From positions 402,579 through 466,578 of the forward strand of contig JADJAB010000002.1 in assembly GCA_016704435.1 (NCBI GenBank): a stretch of DNA of 64,000 nt, read 5' to 3'. Positions 1-9,662 of this stretch are shown here, piece by piece. The notes under the pieces are model-generated. The model worked only from the letters and a program-made list of their open reading frames with translations. It did not search any database and had not been told where the DNA came from. The DNA is from Rhodobacter sp. GTDB taxonomy: Bacteria; Pseudomonadota; Alphaproteobacteria; Rhodobacterales; Rhodobacteraceae. Positions within the stretch are counted from its first letter, which is position 1; each line of letters starts with the position of its first letter. Position numbers and translations under genes: made by a program.

Positions 1-451
1 CTATCTTGGGGGGGAGCGGACTCCGCTGAACTCGGCTTCGGTGCGCGGCGGCTTTGCCGGGCTGGAACACGCCACCGACCGCAAGGCAGCGACCCGTGCG
101 GTGCTGGAGGGCGTGACCTTTGCCATCCGCGATTGCCGCGATGCCTTGGCTGCGACGGGGACGCGGATTGATCATCTGCTGGCGGTGGGTGGCGGGTCGA
201 AGTCCGACTACTGGCTGGCGGCGATTGCGACGGCTTTGGATGTGCCGGTTTCCGTGCCCGTGGCCGGTGACTTCGGCGGCGCGTTCGGGGCCGCACGGCT
301 GGCGCTGATGGCCGCCACCGGGGCGGGGGCCGAAGTGGCGACCTTGCCAAAGATCTCTCGCGTGGTCATGCCTGACCCCGCCCTGACAGCTGCCTTTGAC
401 ACGGGCCATGCCCGGTTCCGGGCGGCGCAAACTGCACTCAAGGACCTCTGA
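1..451 (+). CDS. xylB: Xylulokinase, C-terminal part (gene runs off the left edge)
   Basis: This is the last ~149 residues of a FGGY-family kinase that phosphorylates D-xylulose to D-xylulose 5-phosphate in the cytoplasm. The frame is open from base 2 and ends with TGA at 449-451. Family landmarks visible are [10 protein letters not shown] at the left edge, the glycine-rich [11 protein letters not shown] loop of the ATP-binding domain, and [12 protein letters not shown], where the C-terminal helices begin. Only one base separates the stop from the xylA start, so the two genes are almost certainly one transcript for xylose use. The N-terminal sugar-binding domain lies outside the window, so glycerol or another FGGY substrate is excluded mainly by the neighbouring xylA. 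Confidence 0.9.
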   Translation, partial: YLGGERTPLNSASVRGGFAGLEHATDRKAATRAVLEGVTFAIRDCRDALAATGTRIDHLLAVGGGSKSDYWLAAIATALDVPVSVPVAGDFGGAFGAARLALMAATGAGAEVATLPKISRVVMPDPALTAAFDTGHARFRAAQTALKDL

Positions 452-452
452 C

Positions 453-1754
453 ATGACCGATTTCTTCAAGGGCATTCCGCAGATCAGGTACGAAGGCCCG
501 TCTTCGGCCAACGAGTTCGCCTTCCGCCATTACAACCCTGATGAAGTGGTGATGGGTAAACGGATGGAGGACCATCTGCGCTTTGCGGTGGCCTGGTGGC
601 ACAGCTTTGCCTGGCCCGGCGGCGACCCCTTTGGCGGGCAGACCTTCGAGCGGCCGTGGTTTGGCGACACGATTGCCCTGGCCAGGATGAAGGCTGATGT
701 GGCCTTCGAGATGTTCGATATCCTCGGCGTGCCGTTCTATTGCTTTCACGATGCCGATATCCGGCCCGAAGGGGCGACCTTTGCCGAGAGCAAGCGCAAC
801 CTCGACGAGATTGTCGACTACCTCGCGGCCAAACAAGCCGCGCACAAGACGCAGCTTCTGTGGGGCACCTCGAACCTGTTTTCGCACCGCCGCTGGATGA
901 GCGGGGCGGCCACCAACCCGGACCCCGACGTCTATGCCTATGCCGCCGCTACGGTGAAGGCGAACATGGATGCAACGCATGCCCTGGGCGGGAAGAATTA
1001 CGTCCTCTGGGGCGGGCGCGAGGGCTATGAGACGCTTTTGAATACCGACCTGAAGGCCGAGCGTGACCATGCCGGGCGGTTCCTGCAACAGGTGGTCGAG
1101 TACAAGCACAAGATCGGCTTCAAGGGCGCCATACTGATCGAGCCGAAGCCGCAGGAACCGTCGAAGCATCAGTATGATTACGACGTGGCGACGGTCTACG
1201 GGTTCCTGAAGGACTTCGGGCTGGAGCGCGAGGTGAAGACGAATATCGAGCAGGGCCATGCCATTCTGGCGGGCCACAGCTTCGAGCATGAAATCGCGCT
1301 GGCGGCGGCCTTGGGGATATTCGGGTCGATCGACATGAACCGGAATGACTACCAATCCGGCTGGGATACCGACCAGTTCCCGAACAACCACGCCGAAAAG
1401 GCGGTGGCGTTCTACGAAATCCTGAAGGCGGGCGGCTATACCACCGGCGGCACCAATTTCGATGCCAAGATCCGGCGGCAGTCGCTGGACCCCGCGGATC
1501 TGGTCTTGGCGCATGTCGGCGGCATGGATACCTGCGCGCGGGCATTGAAATCGGCGGCAGCCCTGCTGGAAAGCAGAGAGATGGAGGCCGCGAAGGCGGC
1601 ACGCTATGCCGGCTGGAAGGCCCCGGCCGCGCAGGCGATGTTGAAGGGCGGGCTGGAGGCGGCAGCGGCGCGGGTGACGGCCGAGGGGCTGGAGCCACAG
1701 CCGAAATCGGGCCGGCAGGAGCGGCTGGAGAACCTGTGGAACCGGTTTGTCTAG
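453..1754 (+). CDS. xylA: Xylose isomerase
   Basis: This enzyme interconverts D-xylose and D-xylulose, the first step of the isomerase pathway; its product feeds the xylulokinase encoded just upstream. The protein is 433 residues, normal for the longer class of bacterial xylose isomerases. Recognisable blocks are [15 protein letters not shown] (metal-binding Glu and neighbouring Lys) near residue 232, GSIDMNRND near 290, and GWDTDQFP, which carries further metal ligands, around 310. ATG 453 was chosen because it starts the conserved N-terminus and directly follows the xylB stop; a longer in-frame extension would overlap xylB by 57 bases. No separate promoter is visible, which fits an operon whose regulator and transporter lie to the left. 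Confidence 0.95.
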   Translation: MTDFFKGIPQIRYEGPSSANEFAFRHYNPDEVVMGKRMEDHLRFAVAWWHSFAWPGGDPFGGQTFERPWFGDTIALARMKADVAFEMFDILGVPFYCFHDADIRPEGATFAESKRNLDEIVDYLAAKQAAHKTQLLWGTSNLFSHRRWMSGAATNPDPDVYAYAAATVKANMDATHALGGKNYVLWGGREGYETLLNTDLKAERDHAGRFLQQVVEYKHKIGFKGAILIEPKPQEPSKHQYDYDVATVYGFLKDFGLEREVKTNIEQGHAILAGHSFEHEIALAAALGIFGSIDMNRNDYQSGWDTDQFPNNHAEKAVAFYEILKAGGYTTGGTNFDAKIRRQSLDPADLVLAHVGGMDTCARALKSAAALLESREMEAAKAARYAGWKAPAAQAMLKGGLEAAAARVTAEGLEPQPKSGRQERLENLWNRFV

Positions 1755-1773
1755 GGCAACAGGGGCGGGCCCC

Positions 1774-2631
1774 TTATCGCCCGCGCCCCATCGCCCGGAA
1801 TAGCCGCGCCCGTTCGTGCAGTTCGGCGTTTATGGCACCACCGACCAGGATCGCCCAGACCGACAGGTAAAGCCACATCATCAGGATGATCACCGCCCCG
1901 ATCGAGCCATAGATCCGGTTATAGCTGTTGAAGTTCGACAGATAGATCGAAAAGCCCATCGACACTCCGGCCCAGGCCAGCGCCGCGAACAGCACGCCGA
2001 CGGATATCCAGCCCGACTTGAAGCCGCCCGGCACGTTGGGGCCGAAGCGGTAGAGGATCGACAGGCAGGTCAGCACCGACAGGAACATCGCCGCCCAGGG
2101 CAGAACCTTGGTCAGCCAGGCCTCGAACGTGCCAAGCGTGACGTAGCGCAGGAGGATCGGCACGATTACCACCGTCGCCAGCGCCACCATCAGCGCCCCG
2201 ATCAGCGCCATGGTCAGGATCAGATCCATCGCATAGCCCCAGAAGAACCCGCGCGGCTGCGCGCGATGCACCACATCAAGCCCCTGGATCAGCGCCGACA
2301 CCCCGGCGCGGGCCGAGTAAAGCGCCAGCGCCAGCGAGACGAAGGTGGTCCAGCCCAGCGTTGCCGATGGCGCATTCAGCAGGCCCATCACCTGCTCATG
2401 CACCAGCCTTGCGGCGTCCAGCGGCAGAAAGCGTTCGGCCACCAGCAGATAGCCCGCAATGACGCCGGGGTCAGCCATCAACCCCCAGATCGCCACCAGC
2501 GCGGCCAGACCGGGAAAGACGGCGAACATGGCAAAGAACGCCACTCCGGCGGCGACCAGGCCGAAATGCCCGTCACCCACCCGGGTCCAGACCGCGACGA
2601 CGAAGCGCCAGAGATGCTGCAACAGCTTCAT
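1774..2631 (-). CDS. YihY/BrkB family inner-membrane protein
   Basis: This is a 285-residue integral membrane protein of the YihY/virulence factor BrkB family, whose biochemical role is not firmly known. About six hydrophobic segments are visible, and the family-typical N-terminal HLWRFVVAVWTRVGDGHFGL precedes the first membrane span. I chose ATG 2631 (MKLLQHLW). The in-frame start at 2742 would add 37 polar residues and overlap the upstream regulator gene by 59 bases. It lies 52 bases downstream of the SARP-like regulator on the same strand and could be co-transcribed with it, although nothing in the sequence links the functions. Its stop lies 19 bases from that of convergent xylA. Confidence 0.8.
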   Translation of the reverse strand: MKLLQHLWRFVVAVWTRVGDGHFGLVAAGVAFFAMFAVFPGLAALVAIWGLMADPGVIAGYLLVAERFLPLDAARLVHEQVMGLLNAPSATLGWTTFVSLALALYSARAGVSALIQGLDVVHRAQPRGFFWGYAMDLILTMALIGALMVALATVVIVPILLRYVTLGTFEAWLTKVLPWAAMFLSVLTCLSILYRFGPNVPGGFKSGWISVGVLFAALAWAGVSMGFSIYLSNFNSYNRIYGSIGAVIILMMWLYLSVWAILVGGAINAELHERARLFRAMGRGR

Positions 2632-2683
2632 CCCCGCAGCATCCCTTGCTTTTCCGATGGGCGCAACTTGATCCCGCGCGCCC

Positions 2684-4335
2684 TCAGTCGGCCGCAACCG
2701 CCTTTGCCAGCGCGGCAAGGGCGGCTTCGTGGCGTTCGGCAAGGCCGCTACGGCGCAGGGTGATCGCCGGGTAGTCTTCGCGCAGGACGGCGGCGGCCGA
2801 GAAATCCGGCTCGGCCCGCAACAGGGCCTTCAGGACGCGGGCGGCTTTTTCGGCAGCGCCCGCTTCCAGATACAGATAGACCAGATGGCGCATCGCGGCG
2901 CGGAAGTTGGGCGCGCGGTAATACGCGGCCTCATAATGCGCGATGGCCGCGCTGACGTGGCCGCCACGCAACGCGGCCAGGCCTGCCAGCGCCTCCCACC
3001 AATGGCCGATGGAGGTGCGCGAGGCGATCTCGGTGCCCATGCGGGCGGCGGCAAGGGCCTCGTCGTGCCGGCCATGGCGGATGTCGGCGCCGGCTTCGGA
3101 CCAGTAGCCGAAGGCGTTGAACGGCGACAGCCGCACGGCATCGCGCGCCAGGACCGTGCCGGCCTCGGGGTTTTCATCGACCATCACCCGCGTCTGGCTG
3201 ACCAGCGCCAGCACCAGCGGGTTGCCGTTCGCCTGTTCCAGCGCGCGGCGGGCGAAAGCGTCGGATTCGTCTTCCAGCCGGGCCGGGGGCCCTCGGTCCG
3301 CTCCACGAACATGATCTGGCGGACCAGACTGCGCCAGGCGTCGATCCGGCCCAATGGTTCGATCGCTGAGGCCTCGGCCAGAAGCGCGTCGGCCGCGCGC
3401 AGCCGTTCGGCATCATAGCTGAACATCTCGGTCACGGCGCGGGCGATCAGCGCATTGACCCGGCACAGCGGCGTGCAGAGAGGGTTTTCGGCCAGCCGCG
3501 GCATCTGCATCAGCGCGGCCTCGGCGGCCTGGAACACCATGGCGGGCACGTCGCCGCGCCGCTCGGCCACATCTTCGGGGCCGGACACGGCGATGCGCTG
3601 GCTCCACACTGTCTGGCCGGTATTGCGCAGGACCAGACTGGCCATCATGTGAAATTCGGACCGGATTGCCGCACCTTCCAGATGCAGTTCAAGGCCCGCC
3701 GCGGGCAGGTCGTCGGGCAACGGCGCGCCGCCGCTGCCAAACACCTCGACCTCGGCGAATTCCGACGCCAGCCGGGCCACCGCCTGCGCCAGGTCCTGCG
3801 CCGCAAAGCGGCCAGCGCCGTCGGGAAGGGAGCCGAACGAGATCACAAAGGGCGGGGCGGCAGGGCTGGTGGACAGGCCGGCGGGGGCGGGCGCCGCATC
3901 CGGCCCCGCCAGACCAAGCGCCCCGGCCACGCGGGCGCGTTCTTCGCGCAGCCAGTCCAGAAAGGCCGGGTCGACAATGTCGATGCCTTCCAGAAAGTCG
4001 CGCCCCGACAGCAGCGCCTCTTGCGCCGCTGCGGGGTCGGTTTCCAGATCGGTCCCGACTTCGCCCAGCCGGACCGAGTCGCGGTCAGCCACCACCAGAT
4101 CCGCCGCGGGGCCCAGCGCCTTGCGCAACTCCATCAACGCCTGGCGCAGACTGCCCGAGGCCTGTTCCGGTCCCCGGTCCGACCAGAGCTTCGACTCCAG
4201 CCAGCGGCGCGGGCGGCGGCGGTCCGGCGTCTGGCACAGCACCGCCAGGATGGCACGGGTCTTGGCGCCGCGGGGCGTGCAATCGAGCCCCGCATCGTCA
4301 AGCACCTGAAAAACGCCGACCAGGCGTATGAACAT
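2684..4335 (-). pseudogene. SARP/BTAD-like transcriptional regulator with TPR tail, frameshifted
   Basis: The N-terminal ~110 residues (from MFIRLVGVFQVLDD) look like an OmpR-type winged helix of the SARP class: a short effector-like strand, then WLESKLWSDRGPEQASGSLR and LRKALG. A middle domain (from FVISFGSLPDG) resembles the region between DNA-binding and TPR parts in CadC/adenylate-cyclase-like regulators. The C-terminus, in a second frame, is a TPR-type solenoid (FNAFGYWSEAGADIRHGRHD, ALAGLAALRGGHVSAAIAHY). The frames meet at the G5/C5 run 3285-3289: adding one base joins FVERTEG to RLEDESDAFARRALEQ with no residue lost. The gene is divergent from the haloperoxidase-like gene (155 bases between starts) and probably controls it; that role is inferred from position. 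A base-call error is as likely as true inactivation. Confidence 0.7.
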
Positions 4336-4490
4336 TCAATCGTCCCACCACTGTTTGCGCCACCATAGCGCGCATGCCGCCGGGTTCAACATCCGTGAAT
4401 TCAGCGTCAAACCCCGGGCAGGGGCAATGCGCCCGCTAGGCATCCCCGGTTTTCGGCGGCAAGGTCGGGCCATTGCACCAGGAGGTTTCG

Positions 4491-5703
4491 ATGGCGGTAT
4501 TCGGGTATCACGGCTCGCACGGGTCACACGGCTCGCACGGGTCACACGGCTCGCACGGGTCACACGGCTCGCACGGGTCACACGGCTCACATGGCTCACA
4601 CGGGTCGCATGGCTCGCACGGGTCGCATGGCTCGCACGGGTCGCACGGCTCGGACGGGTCGTCCTGGCTATCAACCGCGCTGGCCCTGACCGCCGAGGGG
4701 CTTATGGGATACTGGGACGGCAGCGTGCCCGACCGCGAATTCCCCGTGGCGGATGAACTGACCCGGCTGATGCGCCAGGCCGACTACCCGCGCGCCGCAG
4801 TTCTGGCGCATGAGGCGCTGCGGCTGTTCGAGGTCATCCCCAACGCCACCGGCTATTCGCTGTGCGGGGCGGACGAGATGCTGGCGTTGGAGCCGCCCGG
4901 ATCGGCCAAGATCGCCGAACAGATGGCCGAATTGCGCACGGCGATGGACCTGCGCGCCGACCGGCTGCCCGAGATCCTGGCGCAAAACAACGACCTTCTG
5001 TCGTTCTTTGCGGCCCAGCACGGGCTGGGATGGAACCGGCGGCCCTATACGATGCTGCTGATCGGGGCGATGTATGACGCCGTGGTCAGCCAGGAACAGC
5101 GGATCAAGCATTTCTGTTCGGTCACCCGGCCCTGCGATCTGTCGCCACAGCTTCAGCCGGTGATCGAGACGCCGGGCCATTCGGCCTATCCTTCCGGGCC
5201 ACGCGACGGAATCCTTTGCGCTGGCGACCACGATCGCGGCGCTGCGACTGTCGGGAGGAGGAACGGCGGACACGGCGCTGGTCGATGCGGTGCTGAACCG
5301 GCTGACGCCGGCGGCCGAGGCGGCGCCAGCGGTGGACGAAACGGTCCTGTTGTTCCGCCTGGCGCAGCGGATCGCCGACAACCGGACGGTGGCGGGGGTG
5401 CATTACCCGGTGGACAGCGCGCATGGCGGGCTGTTGGGCCTGTCGGTGGCGCTGGGGTTCGTGGCGCATTGCCTCGGCGGCGGCAAGGACTTCCCGGTGC
5501 CGGAATTCGGCGCGCGCGGCGACGACTGGTCGGGCGATTTCACGCTGTCGAAATGGGTGGCGGCGCTGGGGGTCGGAACCTCGACCGGCTGGCGTCAGGG
5601 CAGCGCCAGGGTGGCCGAGGCCAGGGCTTGGAGCCTGCTGCCGCAGTTGTGGCGCGCGGCGGTGAAGGAATGGGGTCCGGGACCGGAGGTGCCGGTGGCC
5701 TGA
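4491..5703 (+). pseudogene. Vanadium-haloperoxidase/PAP2-like protein with N-terminal Ser-His-Gly repeats, frameshifted
   Basis: After a strong ribosome site (AGGAGG, 4480-4485) and ATG 4491, the protein begins MAVFGYHG, followed by fifteen SHG tripeptides and one SDG. A helical domain follows, then the acid-phosphatase/vanadium-haloperoxidase signature: KHFCSVTRP (KX6RP, Lys 206), PSGH, and RTVAGVHYPVD (RX5HX3D). These residues bind vanadate or phosphate in the family. PSGH is broken by one extra G in the GGG at 5196-5198. Removing it restores SGHATESFALAT and a frame open to TGA 5701-5703, about 403 residues in all. No signal peptide is visible, unlike most secreted haloperoxidases. Whether it oxidises halides or hydrolyses phosphate cannot be read from sequence. 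It converges on the subtilase gene 16 bases away. Confidence 0.75.
4515..4649 (+). repeat. In-frame minisatellite encoding (Ser-His-Gly)15
   Basis: Fifteen consecutive 9-base units encode Ser-His-Gly. The first eight alternate perfectly as an 18-base unit, tcgcacgggtcacacggc, repeated four times (4515-4586). The remaining seven vary at third positions (TCR CAY GGS), and a degenerate unit encoding SDG follows at 4650-4658. Exact repeats at one end and degenerate ones at the other are what slipped-strand expansion with later drift produces. Because the unit is a multiple of three, copy-number change alters the length of the histidine-rich tail without breaking the frame. The opposite strand is also open through this stretch, purely as a consequence of the repeat. 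Confidence 0.95.
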
Positions 5704-5719
5704 GCCGGCTGTCGGCGGC

Positions 5720-7846
5720 TCAGGCCGGGATCAGCGTGCCATGCCCCAGCCTCGGGTCGGGCTCTGCCGCCCAGCCACCCGTGCCGATCAGGGCCGCGCG
5801 TTCAGCCAGGAGGCTGCGATCGGCTGGCGCGGTGTCTCGGAAGAACGCCACCAGCCGCCGCGCCACTGCGGGCGCCGCCATCGAGGTGCCCGACAGCCGC
5901 ACAGAGGTGCCTGACAGCGTTCCCGCGGCGCGAATGCCGCCGGTCGCGCCGCCGCGCTCTCCGGCCGCGCTGATCGTCGGCCCGATCGATTCTCCCGCAC
6001 GCGCCAGATGCACCGCACCTTCGGCCGAAAAGGCCGAAGCGCGCCAACTGCCCGGACCCGCCCTGCCCCGCCGAAGCGATCCGACAAGGTAGATCTCGTC
6101 GCGGCCGCCGCCCGCAAAGGACACCGCCGAGCCTTCGCGCGTCACCGGCCCCTGCCCCGGCAGCGTATAGTCGCGCGCGTCGCTTTCCCAGGCCCAGCCT
6201 TCGGGATGGTCGAGCCAGCTTTGCCGGCCAAGCGGGGCGTGGCCAAAGGGCGTGTCGTCGCGCTGGACGCGGGCGATGACGCGGACGGGTTCGTTCTGCG
6301 CCGTCAACAGCGTGACCTTCCACAGGCCGGGCGCGGCACGGGCGGCGCCCGGCGCGGCGCGCGTCGGCGCCAGCGACAAATGGCACAGGGCTTGGCCGCC
6401 TTCGGGCAGGAAGGCCACAGCCGCGATTGGGCCACGCCCCGGATCGGCCAGCCACCAGCCGTTTGCCGCCGCAGCCCACGGTGCCAAAAGCGCGGGCAGG
6501 CCGGACCCGGGCGGCGGGGTCAGGCGCAGCGACAGGCCATGGGTCAGCGCCCTGTCCACCCGCAGCTCCAGAAAACTGGAGGTCCCGTCATCGGGCAGCA
6601 CGCGCCAGTCCAGCACCACAGGCCGCTGGATCCGCGCCTCGGCCCGCGCCACCAGCCGCGACAGGCGCGCATTGCCATAGGCGCCGGTAATCCGCACCTC
6701 GGCCCCCGGCGCCATGCGGCGATGGCGGCCGATCTCGTATCCCAGCCAGTCGGCCAGAAATTCCGTCGCATCGCCGGGCCCGGCCAGCGAGCCGATCGAC
6801 AGGTTCAGCACCACCGGCGGCACATTCGCGCCGTCCGACAGCCGCAGCACCTCGGCCAACAGCCAGCGCAGTCCCTGCACCAGATGCGCCTCCATCCGCC
6901 GCCCCGCCGTTTCGCGGATCGACGCGGGCGGAAGCTGGACGGCCAGGATGGGTGTCGCTGCCATCGGATCAGCAAAGCCCGCGCCGCAAGCGATATCAAG
7001 GACATGGGTGCCGTGACCGACGCGCCGGCCGGTGGCCGCCGTGGCAGGTGGGGGGTAGAGCGCGCGGTTCACCTGAGCGTAGATCTCGGCCTCGGGCAGA
7101 CCAGTGGAAAGCTGGGCATCGATCTCGTCCCCGGTCAGGACGCGCCCCAGCCGGATGTCGCCCCATGGCCCCACCAGACCCTGCGCGCGGCGTTCGTCGG
7201 CCTGCAGCCAGACGCCCAGAAAGCGGCTCTTCCGGGGCGACTTGCGAAAGCGGGCGTTCAGAAAGCCGATGCCTTCGTCGATGATCGCCATGACCGGCTG
7301 ATCAGCCGAAAGCGAGCCCGGCAGGCTGGACAGGTCCAGCGCCGGGGCCGGGGCGGGCGCGGACTCGGCGGGGATGAAGCCCGGACCGACGCCCAGGATC
7401 TGCCAGAACGGCGGCGGCGCGGCCAGCAGGGATCGCGGCGCATAGGCGACGAATCGCACCTCATGCGGCCAGCCGGTCCCGGCGTGCAACCGCTCGGTCT
7501 CCAGCAGGTCGCGTTCGTGGCGGGCGAATTCTGCATCCGGCAGCGCCAGCGTGGCAGCAATGGCACCGGCCAGATCCATCGGGTTGCCTGCCGGTGCGGT
7601 CAACCGACCAAGGACGGGAACCAGACGCGGCGGCCCCCCCGCCGCCTCTTCGACCGCCGCCTCCCAGGCCGCATAGCCGCCTCGGTCCAGCCCCTCGGGC
7701 ACCTCTTGCCATGCCGATGCCAAGTCCTGCCCAGCCATGTCCTGCCCCCGCAAATACCTGCCGCGAATGCCTGCCGCGAATGCGGTCAGACTGGCACAGG
7801 CCAAGGCGGCTGGCGCGGCGAAAATATCCTGCGGATCGGCTTTCAC
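5720..7846 (-). CDS. S8 (subtilisin) family serine peptidase with a large internal insert
   Basis: This 708-residue protein carries a subtilase triad: Asp190 in MAIIDEGIGFLN, His278 in VGHGTHVLDIACG and Ser655 in LSGTSMAAPAVARRL. The His-to-Ser distance of about 377 residues is more than double that of subtilisin (157), so a sizeable domain is inserted before the catalytic serine. The first ~180 residues form an unrecognised N-terminal region rich in Ala and Pro, with no clear signal peptide, which points to an intracellular or unconventionally exported protein. It faces the haloperoxidase-like gene tail-to-tail (16 bases apart) and ends the accessory island. Its substrate is unknown; maturation of, or defence with, its neighbour is only a guess. 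Confidence 0.8.
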   Translation of the reverse strand: MKADPQDIFAAPAALACASLTAFAAGIRGRYLRGQDMAGQDLASAWQEVPEGLDRGGYAAWEAAVEEAAGGPPRLVPVLGRLTAPAGNPMDLAGAIAATLALPDAEFARHERDLLETERLHAGTGWPHEVRFVAYAPRSLLAAPPPFWQILGVGPGFIPAESAPAPAPALDLSSLPGSLSADQPVMAIIDEGIGFLNARFRKSPRKSRFLGVWLQADERRAQGLVGPWGDIRLGRVLTGDEIDAQLSTGLPEAEIYAQVNRALYPPPATAATGRRVGHGTHVLDIACGAGFADPMAATPILAVQLPPASIRETAGRRMEAHLVQGLRWLLAEVLRLSDGANVPPVVLNLSIGSLAGPGDATEFLADWLGYEIGRHRRMAPGAEVRITGAYGNARLSRLVARAEARIQRPVVLDWRVLPDDGTSSFLELRVDRALTHGLSLRLTPPPGSGLPALLAPWAAAANGWWLADPGRGPIAAVAFLPEGGQALCHLSLAPTRAAPGAARAAPGLWKVTLLTAQNEPVRVIARVQRDDTPFGHAPLGRQSWLDHPEGWAWESDARDYTLPGQGPVTREGSAVSFAGGGRDEIYLVGSLRRGRAGPGSWRASAFSAEGAVHLARAGESIGPTISAAGERGGATGGIRAAGTLSGTSVRLSGTSMAAPAVARRLVAFFRDTAPADRSLLAERAALIGTGGWAAEPDPRLGHGTLIPA

Positions 7847-7864
7847 GCCGATTTCACGGCGCCC

Positions 7865-8599
7865 TCAGCGGCGGATCGAGGTGGTGACGTAGTTCACTGA
7901 AAGGTCTCGGTCCGACAAGCTCCACGTCCAGGCGAGGGGGTTGAACACCATGCCCTTGCGGTCGACCGGGTCCAGCCCGGCGCGGCGGATCAGGTCATAC
8001 AGCTCTTCGGGCGTGATGAACTTCTGCCAGACATGCGTGCCCTTCGGCAGCCAGCGCAGCACCCATTCGGCGCCGACGATGGCCATGGCAAAGCTTTTCG
8101 CGTTGCGGTTGAGGGTCGAGCAGACCATCAGCCCGCCGGGTTTCAGAAGATCACGGCAGGCCGTCAGATAGGCCAGCGGGTCGGCGACATGTTCCACCAC
8201 CTCCATGTTCAGCACGACATCGAAGGCCTCGCCCGCTGCCGCCAGCGCCTCGGCCGTGGTGTGGCGATAGTCGATGGTCAGGCCGGATTGCTCGGCATGC
8301 AGCCGCGCGACGGGGAGGTTGCGCTCGGCCGCGTCAGCCCCCACAACCTCGGCCCCCAGCCGCGCCATCGGTTCGCTGAGAAGCCCGCCGCCGCAACCGA
8401 TATCCAGCAGGCGCAGGCCCCTGAAAGGCTGCGGCGCGGTCAGGTCGCGGTCGAATTCGGCAGCGATCTGCGCGGTGATATAGGACAGCCGGCAGGGGTT
8501 CATCTGGTGCAGCGGGCGGAACTTGCCGTTCGGGTCCCACCACTCGGCGGCCATGGCTTCGAACTTCGCCACTTCGGCGGGGTCTACGGTGGTTTCCAT
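7865..8599 (-). CDS. ubiG: Ubiquinone biosynthesis 3-O-methyltransferase (2-polyprenyl-6-hydroxyphenol methylase)
   Basis: UbiG uses S-adenosylmethionine for the two O-methylations in ubiquinone biosynthesis, at the membrane surface. The 244-residue protein shows the UbiG N-terminus ([20 protein letters not shown]), methyltransferase motif [21 protein letters not shown] near residue 65, [14 protein letters not shown] near 130 and the family-specific [21 protein letters not shown] 8599 was preferred to the in-frame ATG 8617 because GGAG lies just before it and the protein then begins as in homologues. It is divergent from the aminopeptidase gene, with 76 bases between starts. Confidence 0.95.
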   Translation of the reverse strand: METTVDPAEVAKFEAMAAEWWDPNGKFRPLHQMNPCRLSYITAQIAAEFDRDLTAPQPFRGLRLLDIGCGGGLLSEPMARLGAEVVGADAAERNLPVARLHAEQSGLTIDYRHTTAEALAAAGEAFDVVLNMEVVEHVADPLAYLTACRDLLKPGGLMVCSTLNRNAKSFAMAIVGAEWVLRWLPKGTHVWQKFITPEELYDLIRRAGLDPVDRKGMVFNPLAWTWSLSDRDLSVNYVTTSIRR

Positions 8600-8639
8600 G
8601 GCATCTCCTTCCGGCATCAGGCGGGGTGGCCGATTGCGC

Positions 8640-8668
8640 TTAGACTCGTGCCCCGCCCGCGTTATATA
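8640..8668 (+). promoter_or_regulatory. Candidate promoter of the prolyl aminopeptidase gene
   Basis: TTAGAC (8640-8645), a 17-base spacer and TATATA (8663-8668) resemble -35 and -10 elements. The -10 ends only 7 bases before ATG 8676, so transcription would start at or next to the start codon and the message would be leaderless. The GGAG at 8672-8675 touches the ATG and cannot act as a normal ribosome site. Confidence 0.35.
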
Positions 8669-8675
8669 GGGGGAG

Positions 8676-9653
8676 ATGGACCAGAGATCAGGCCAAAAGC
8701 GCGCAGCCGAATACCTTTACTCGCCGATCGACCCGTTTGATCAGCGCGTGATCGACATGGGCGATGGCCATCGGGTCTACGTCGAGCAATGCGGCAACCC
8801 CGAAGGCCAGCCGGTCCTGGTGCTGCATGGCGGCCCCGGAGGCGGCTGTTCGCCCGCGATGCGGCGCTATTTCGACCCCGCGCATTACCGGATCGTGCTG
8901 TTCGACCAGCGCGGCTGCGGACGGTCGCGGCCGCATGCCTCGGTGCAGGGCAACACGACCTGGCACCTGGTCTCGGACATCGAGGCGATTCGCAAGGCGC
9001 TGGGGATCGAGCGGCTGATCGCCTTTGGCGGCAGCTGGGGCGCGACGCTGGCGCTGATCTACGCGCTTTCGCACCCCGAGCGGGTGTCGCGGCTGGTGTT
9101 GCGCGGCGTCTTCCTGATGACGCAGGCCGAGTTGCGGTGGTTCTACGGTGGCGGCGCGGGCACGTTCTTTCCCGACCTCTGGCAGCGTTTTACCGCACCC
9201 GTGCCCGAGGCCGAGCGGGGTGACCTGATCGCGGCTTACAACCGGCGCCTGTTCTCCGGCAATCTGGTCGAGGAAACGCGGTTCGGCCGGGCCTGGGCGC
9301 AGTGGGAGAATGCGCTGGCCTCGATCCAGAACGAGGGCGCGCTGGGGGAAAGCCCGGCGGAATATGCCCGCGCATTTTCGCGGCTGGAGAACCATTATTT
9401 CGTGAACGGCGGCTTTCTGGAAAGCGATGGCTGGATCCTGCGCGAACGCCACCGGATCGCGCATATTCCGGCGGTGATCGTGCAGGGGCGCTATGACATG
9501 GTCTGCCCGCCGCAATCGGCCTGGGACCTGTCGCAGGGCTGGGCGGCGTGCCAGTTGCAGATGGTCGGCATGGCCGGTCATGCGCTGTCGGAACCCGGCA
9601 TCAGCGAGGCGCTGGTGCGCGTGATGAACGGGCTGCGGGTGGCGCAAGGCTAG
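8676..9653 (+). CDS. pip: Proline iminopeptidase (prolyl aminopeptidase)
   Basis: This cytoplasmic alpha/beta-hydrolase of peptidase family S33 removes N-terminal proline from peptides. The 325-residue length fits the family. Visible are the oxyanion-hole motif [12 protein letters not shown] near residue 50, [12 protein letters not shown] near 80, the nucleophile elbow [10 protein letters not shown] (Ser near 113), the acid in [10 protein letters not shown] near 268 and the histidine in [11 protein letters not shown] near 300. The gene is monocistronic and convergent with the CoA-transferase gene; their stops lie 9 bases apart. Confidence 0.93.
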   Translation: MDQRSGQKRAAEYLYSPIDPFDQRVIDMGDGHRVYVEQCGNPEGQPVLVLHGGPGGGCSPAMRRYFDPAHYRIVLFDQRGCGRSRPHASVQGNTTWHLVSDIEAIRKALGIERLIAFGGSWGATLALIYALSHPERVSRLVLRGVFLMTQAELRWFYGGGAGTFFPDLWQRFTAPVPEAERGDLIAAYNRRLFSGNLVEETRFGRAWAQWENALASIQNEGALGESPAEYARAFSRLENHYFVNGGFLESDGWILRERHRIAHIPAVIVQGRYDMVCPPQSAWDLSQGWAACQLQMVGMAGHALSEPGISEALVRVMNGLRVAQG

Positions 9654-9662
9654 TGCGGCCTT

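Noticed and set aside
438..1514. Long minus-strand open frame opposite xylA
   Set aside because: xylA is unmistakable on the plus strand and the opposite frame has low-complexity composition typical of GC-rich antisense.
2632..2742. Upstream start for the BrkB-like gene adding 37 residues
   Set aside because: It would overlap the regulator gene, adds a polar stretch absent from the family, and ATG 2631 gives the expected beginning.
4515..4658. CRISPR-like appearance of regularly spaced repeats
   Set aside because: The units are 9/18 bases, adjacent without spacers, and in frame within a coding sequence; no cas genes are present.
4336..4674. Open frame on the minus strand through the SHG repeat, encoding Ala-Ser-His-Thr-Arg-type repeats
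   Set aside because: It is the antisense of the minisatellite; any repeat of this base composition is open on both strands. It has no ribosome site and overlaps the divergent promoter region.
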